Assembly: GCA_018066065.1 (NCBI GenBank)
Contig: JAGHSC010000129.1
Coordinates: forward strand, 1-9,011
Origin: Candidatus Cryptobacteroides faecihippi
GTDB taxonomy: Bacteria > Bacteroidota > Bacteroidia > Bacteroidales > UBA932
Length of the DNA stretch: 9,011 nucleotides
Direction of reading: 5' to 3'
Both the position numbers and the translations under genes were made by a program. Below are positions 6,986 to 9,011 of the stretch, piece after piece (position 1 is the stretch's first letter; every line of letters starts with the position of its first letter). The notes under the pieces were generated by a model. That model was not told where the DNA came from, searched no databases, and saw only the letters and a list, made by a program, of their open reading frames with translations.

Positions 6986-8806
6986 TTACCAACCTGGATT
7001 CTGCTTGAGACCTGCAAGGGAGACATCCTGGCTAGGAAGCGGATAGAGATAGTCCCTGGTAGGAGTGAACTTGTGGACGATCTCCTTGAAGCCGGTGGCT
7101 GAAGACTTGTCCTCGACAACCTGCTTGATGAGGTGTCCATGATTTCCCTCGGTGAGGACCACGCCTTCGAGAGTACCCATCTGGAGCACATACTTGGCCT
7201 TGGTTGCAGGCTTTGTCCCGGTCCAGAGGCAATACTCGTTGACACCATCGCCATCGAGATCGTACTCGCCGTACTCATAATGCTTTCCGTCCTTGTCATA
7301 GTTGAACTCAGGCTCTGGGAAATACATTCCATAGATAGGCTGGTCGACGCACTCGCCTTCTCCCCAGCGCATGAGATCCCTCCAGCGGCGGCCCTCAAGG
7401 GCAAGCTCGATGCTTCTCTCGCGACGGATCTCAATGATCGTTGCGGCCTTGGCATCGGAAAGGAGGATCTGGTTGTGGTAGCCGAACTCCGGAGATGAGA
7501 GATATGGGTCGAGGGTGATGTCGGCAAGTGTCATAGGTACCATGCCGACCCTTGCGCGAAGCTTGTTGATCGTCATGTCGACATCCGACTGTTCGATGGT
7601 ACCGAGCTCTGCCTTTGCCTCAGCGTACATGAGAAGGACCTCGGCATAGCGGTAGACAGGGATGTCGTTGAATGACCTTGAGACACGGTCGACACCCTCA
7701 AGGGTGCAGTCCATGGCGTACTTTGCAAGCTGGTAGCCGGTGTTTGAGCTGGAGATCTCAGGAGCGAGAACCTCTGTGCCGCCGATTCTCATGTAGCCCG
7801 GGGTCCTGATGATGCAAGCAAGGCGAGGGTCACGGTCAGCAACCTCATCCTTGAATGTCATCGTAGCCCAGCCTTCCTTGTCGGTGAAGCGGCTTCCATC
7901 CTTCATGAGGAAGGAGTCGACGAACTTCTTGGTGAGGCCAGGGCAGCCCTGGGTAGGCATGATTGCGTAGGCAGTGCTGTTGTTGAAGATTGCAAGGCTG
8001 AAGTCATTCTTGATTGCAAGCATGAACTCATCCTTGTCAGCGTCAGGCTCGGCGAAGAGCATGAGATAATCCTTTGCGAGACCGTACTTGCCTGATTTGA
8101 TGATCTGCTCAGCAGCATCTGCAGCCAGCTGGAGGAACACGGAATAATCCGTTCCCTTGACTGCGAATGCATCATTTGCATGATACTTCCTGAAGGTACC
8201 CTCGAAGAGACAGAACTGAGCCTTGAGAGCAAGTGCGGTCCACTTGTTGACCCTGTAAGGGTTGACTGACTCAGGAAGCTTTGCGATGGCTTCATCGATG
8301 TCCTCGATCATGTGCTGGAGGATGACCTCGCGGCTGTCCCTAGGTGCATAGAGAGCCTCGTCATCGGAGGCAAGCTCCCTGTCGATCCAAGGAACATCGC
8401 CGAAACGGACGACCTTCTCGAAATAGAAGAATGCCCTGAAGAACTTTGTGAGGCCGACGTACTTGTCAACTGCAGCCTTGTCAGAGCAGTTGCCGACGTT
8501 GGCGAGAAGAGTGTTCATCTTCCTGAGGTTGGTCCATGTCCAGCCACCGCCTGTGGCAGGGATGTTCCTGTTGTCCAGACCACGCATCTCCGCACTGAGG
8601 CTGTTCTGCGTCATGTGGTCAGAGATCTCGTCGAATGGTTCCTTGTCAAGAAGGTTGTTGTAGAATGTGTTGGAGAAGAGCTGAAGGTCTGTCTCCGTCT
8701 TGAAGTAGTTCTCCGGGGCCAAGGTAGAGCTTGGTACGGTGTCGAGGAGGTCACAGGACACGAACCCGAAGACCATTGCGATAGCTATGATGATTGTTCT
8801 TTTCAT
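6986..8806 (-). CDS. susD: SusD/RagB-family outer-membrane glycan-binding lipoprotein
   Basis: A 606-residue SusD-family protein, which forms the lid of the SusC transporter and binds oligosaccharides at the cell surface. The start is taken at the ATG at 8806: it gives a lipoprotein signal MKRTIIIAIAMVFGFVSC (Cys18) and has GGAGG 8 nt upstream. An in-frame ATG at 8821 adds only MEDIT. Family hallmarks in order: CDLLDTVPSS after the lipid Cys, FFRAFFYFEKVVRFGDVPWI (122-141, TPR-like region), WTALALKAQFCLFEGTF (189-205), VYRYAEVLLMYAEAKAELG (384-402), IEIRRERSIELALEGRRWRDL (458-478) and the terminal YPLPSQDV...GLKQNPGW. It follows the SusC gene by 17 nt, and its stop lies 23 nt before the BACON lipoprotein start. 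An insertion-like segment at about 495-560 carries DLDGDGVNE, resembling a calcium loop. The substrate cannot be read from the sequence. The gene symbol is used in the family sense; it is not the starch-system SusD. Confidence 0.97.
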   Translation of the reverse strand: MKRTIIIAIAMVFGFVSCDLLDTVPSSTLAPENYFKTETDLQLFSNTFYNNLLDKEPFDEISDHMTQNSLSAEMRGLDNRNIPATGGGWTWTNLRKMNTLLANVGNCSDKAAVDKYVGLTKFFRAFFYFEKVVRFGDVPWIDRELASDDEALYAPRDSREVILQHMIEDIDEAIAKLPESVNPYRVNKWTALALKAQFCLFEGTFRKYHANDAFAVKGTDYSVFLQLAADAAEQIIKSGKYGLAKDYLMLFAEPDADKDEFMLAIKNDFSLAIFNNSTAYAIMPTQGCPGLTKKFVDSFLMKDGSRFTDKEGWATMTFKDEVADRDPRLACIIRTPGYMRIGGTEVLAPEISSSNTGYQLAKYAMDCTLEGVDRVSRSFNDIPVYRYAEVLLMYAEAKAELGTIEQSDVDMTINKLRARVGMVPMTLADITLDPYLSSPEFGYHNQILLSDAKAATIIEIRRERSIELALEGRRWRDLMRWGEGECVDQPIYGMYFPEPEFNYDKDGKHYEYGEYDLDGDGVNEYCLWTGTKPATKAKYVLQMGTLEGVVLTEGNHGHLIKQVVEDKSSATGFKEIVHKFTPTRDYLYPLPSQDVSLAGLKQNPGW

Positions 8807-8814
8807 TGTGATGT

Positions 8815-8819
8815 CCTCC
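8815..8819 (-). promoter_or_regulatory. Shine-Dalgarno-like site for susD
   Basis: On the minus strand this is GGAGG, 8 nt before the ATG at 8806. Bacteroidota genes often lack strong Shine-Dalgarno sites, so this one is useful: it supports 8806 over the in-frame ATG at 8821, whose codon overlaps the GGAGG region. It sits in the short SusC-SusD gap and would allow SusD to be initiated independently within the operon. Confidence 0.55.
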
Positions 8820-8822
8820 ATG

Positions 8823-9011
8823 CTAGAATGTTATGTCAATACCGAACATGTAGCTCTTCTGCCATGGATAGGCAAGATGGTCAGCGACATCGGATCCTGA
8901 AGCACGGGCAAAGCTTGCCGACGTACGTGAGAATGCAGACTCAGGATCGAGATAGTCCGTAACCTTCTTGAGAGGTGACCAGTAGGTAAGGTTCTCTCCC
9001 GTGAAGTAGAT
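8823..9011 (-). CDS. susC: C-terminus of a SusC/RagA-family TonB-dependent transporter (partial)
   Basis: The last 62 codons of a gene entering from the right edge, ending in TAG. The translation begins IYFTGENLTYWSPLKKVTDY, then LDPESAFSRT, and ends YPWQKSYMFGIDITF. This is the usual end of SusC-type outer-membrane barrels: an F(T/S)GENLxxWSP-like strand, a linker with LDPE, then YP...K.Y.FGI with a terminal aromatic residue, as needed for beta-barrel insertion. SusC proteins pair with the SusD encoded next and import oligosaccharides using TonB energy. The rest of the gene, any regulator and the main operon promoter lie outside the window. Confidence 0.95.
   Translation of the reverse strand: MYFTGENLTYWSPLKKVTDYLDPESAFSRTSASFARASGSDVADHLAYPWQKSYMFGIDITF

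Noticed and set aside
6963..6992. Earlier starts for the BACON protein, including an ATG at 6986 that overlaps the susD stop by one base
   Set aside because: The overlap suggests translational coupling and cannot be fully excluded, but it gives an atypical signal peptide with extra hydrophobic residues before the Lys. The ATG at 6962 gives a standard lipoprotein signal.
8312..8962. Plus-strand 216-codon frame opposite the SusD and SusC ends
   Set aside because: It is antisense to two well-supported genes and runs across their junction. The protein has no recognisable features.
1..9011. Mobile elements, CRISPR arrays, tRNA or rRNA genes, defence systems
   Set aside because: No transposase, spaced direct repeats, cloverleaf-like sequence or defence-related protein was seen. 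The window is filled by six same-strand genes with short gaps.

Overview
The window looks like part of a polysaccharide utilisation locus (PUL) from a member of the Bacteroidota, most likely a Bacteroidales gut or gut-like organism. The evidence is a SusC C-terminus followed by a full SusD lipoprotein, BACON-type lipoprotein architecture, and a TAnnTTTG-type -7 promoter box. The coding DNA is fairly GC-rich for the order. Genus cannot be fixed from the sequence. All six genes lie on the minus strand, so transcription runs from high to low coordinates.

Transcription block 1 (9011 to about 3489): the last 62 residues of a SusC-family TonB-dependent transporter, a 606-residue SusD-like glycan-binding lipoprotein, and a 1137-residue multidomain lipoprotein. 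The third protein has BACON domains, OB-like domains and two copies of a roughly 190-200-residue module, and is probably a surface glycan-binding protein in the SusE/F position. Gaps are 17 and 23 nt, and the block ends in a clear intrinsic terminator. The expected roles are surface capture of a glycan and import of its oligosaccharides.

Transcription block 2 (about 3475 to 1, continuing beyond the left edge): a putative promoter, a small DUF1232/YkvA-like membrane protein, a GH106-family alpha-L-rhamnosidase-like lipoprotein, and the start of an unidentified exported protein. Gaps are 10 and 24 nt with no terminator between them. The GH106 enzyme suggests the target glycan carries terminal L-rhamnose, as in pectic or other plant or microbial polysaccharides. 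The exact substrate is not visible here.

There is no gene-free stretch over 100 nt. I saw no tRNA, rRNA, CRISPR array, insertion sequence or phage gene. The points most worth a second look are the duplicated module in the BACON protein, an acidic export signal after its lipid-anchored Cys, a 7-bp tandem repeat whose loss would fuse the DUF1232 and GH106 reading frames, and a calcium-loop-like motif in the SusD protein. I found no strong sign of a wholly new system; the least characterised parts are the duplicated module and the DUF1232 protein's place beside the rhamnosidase.
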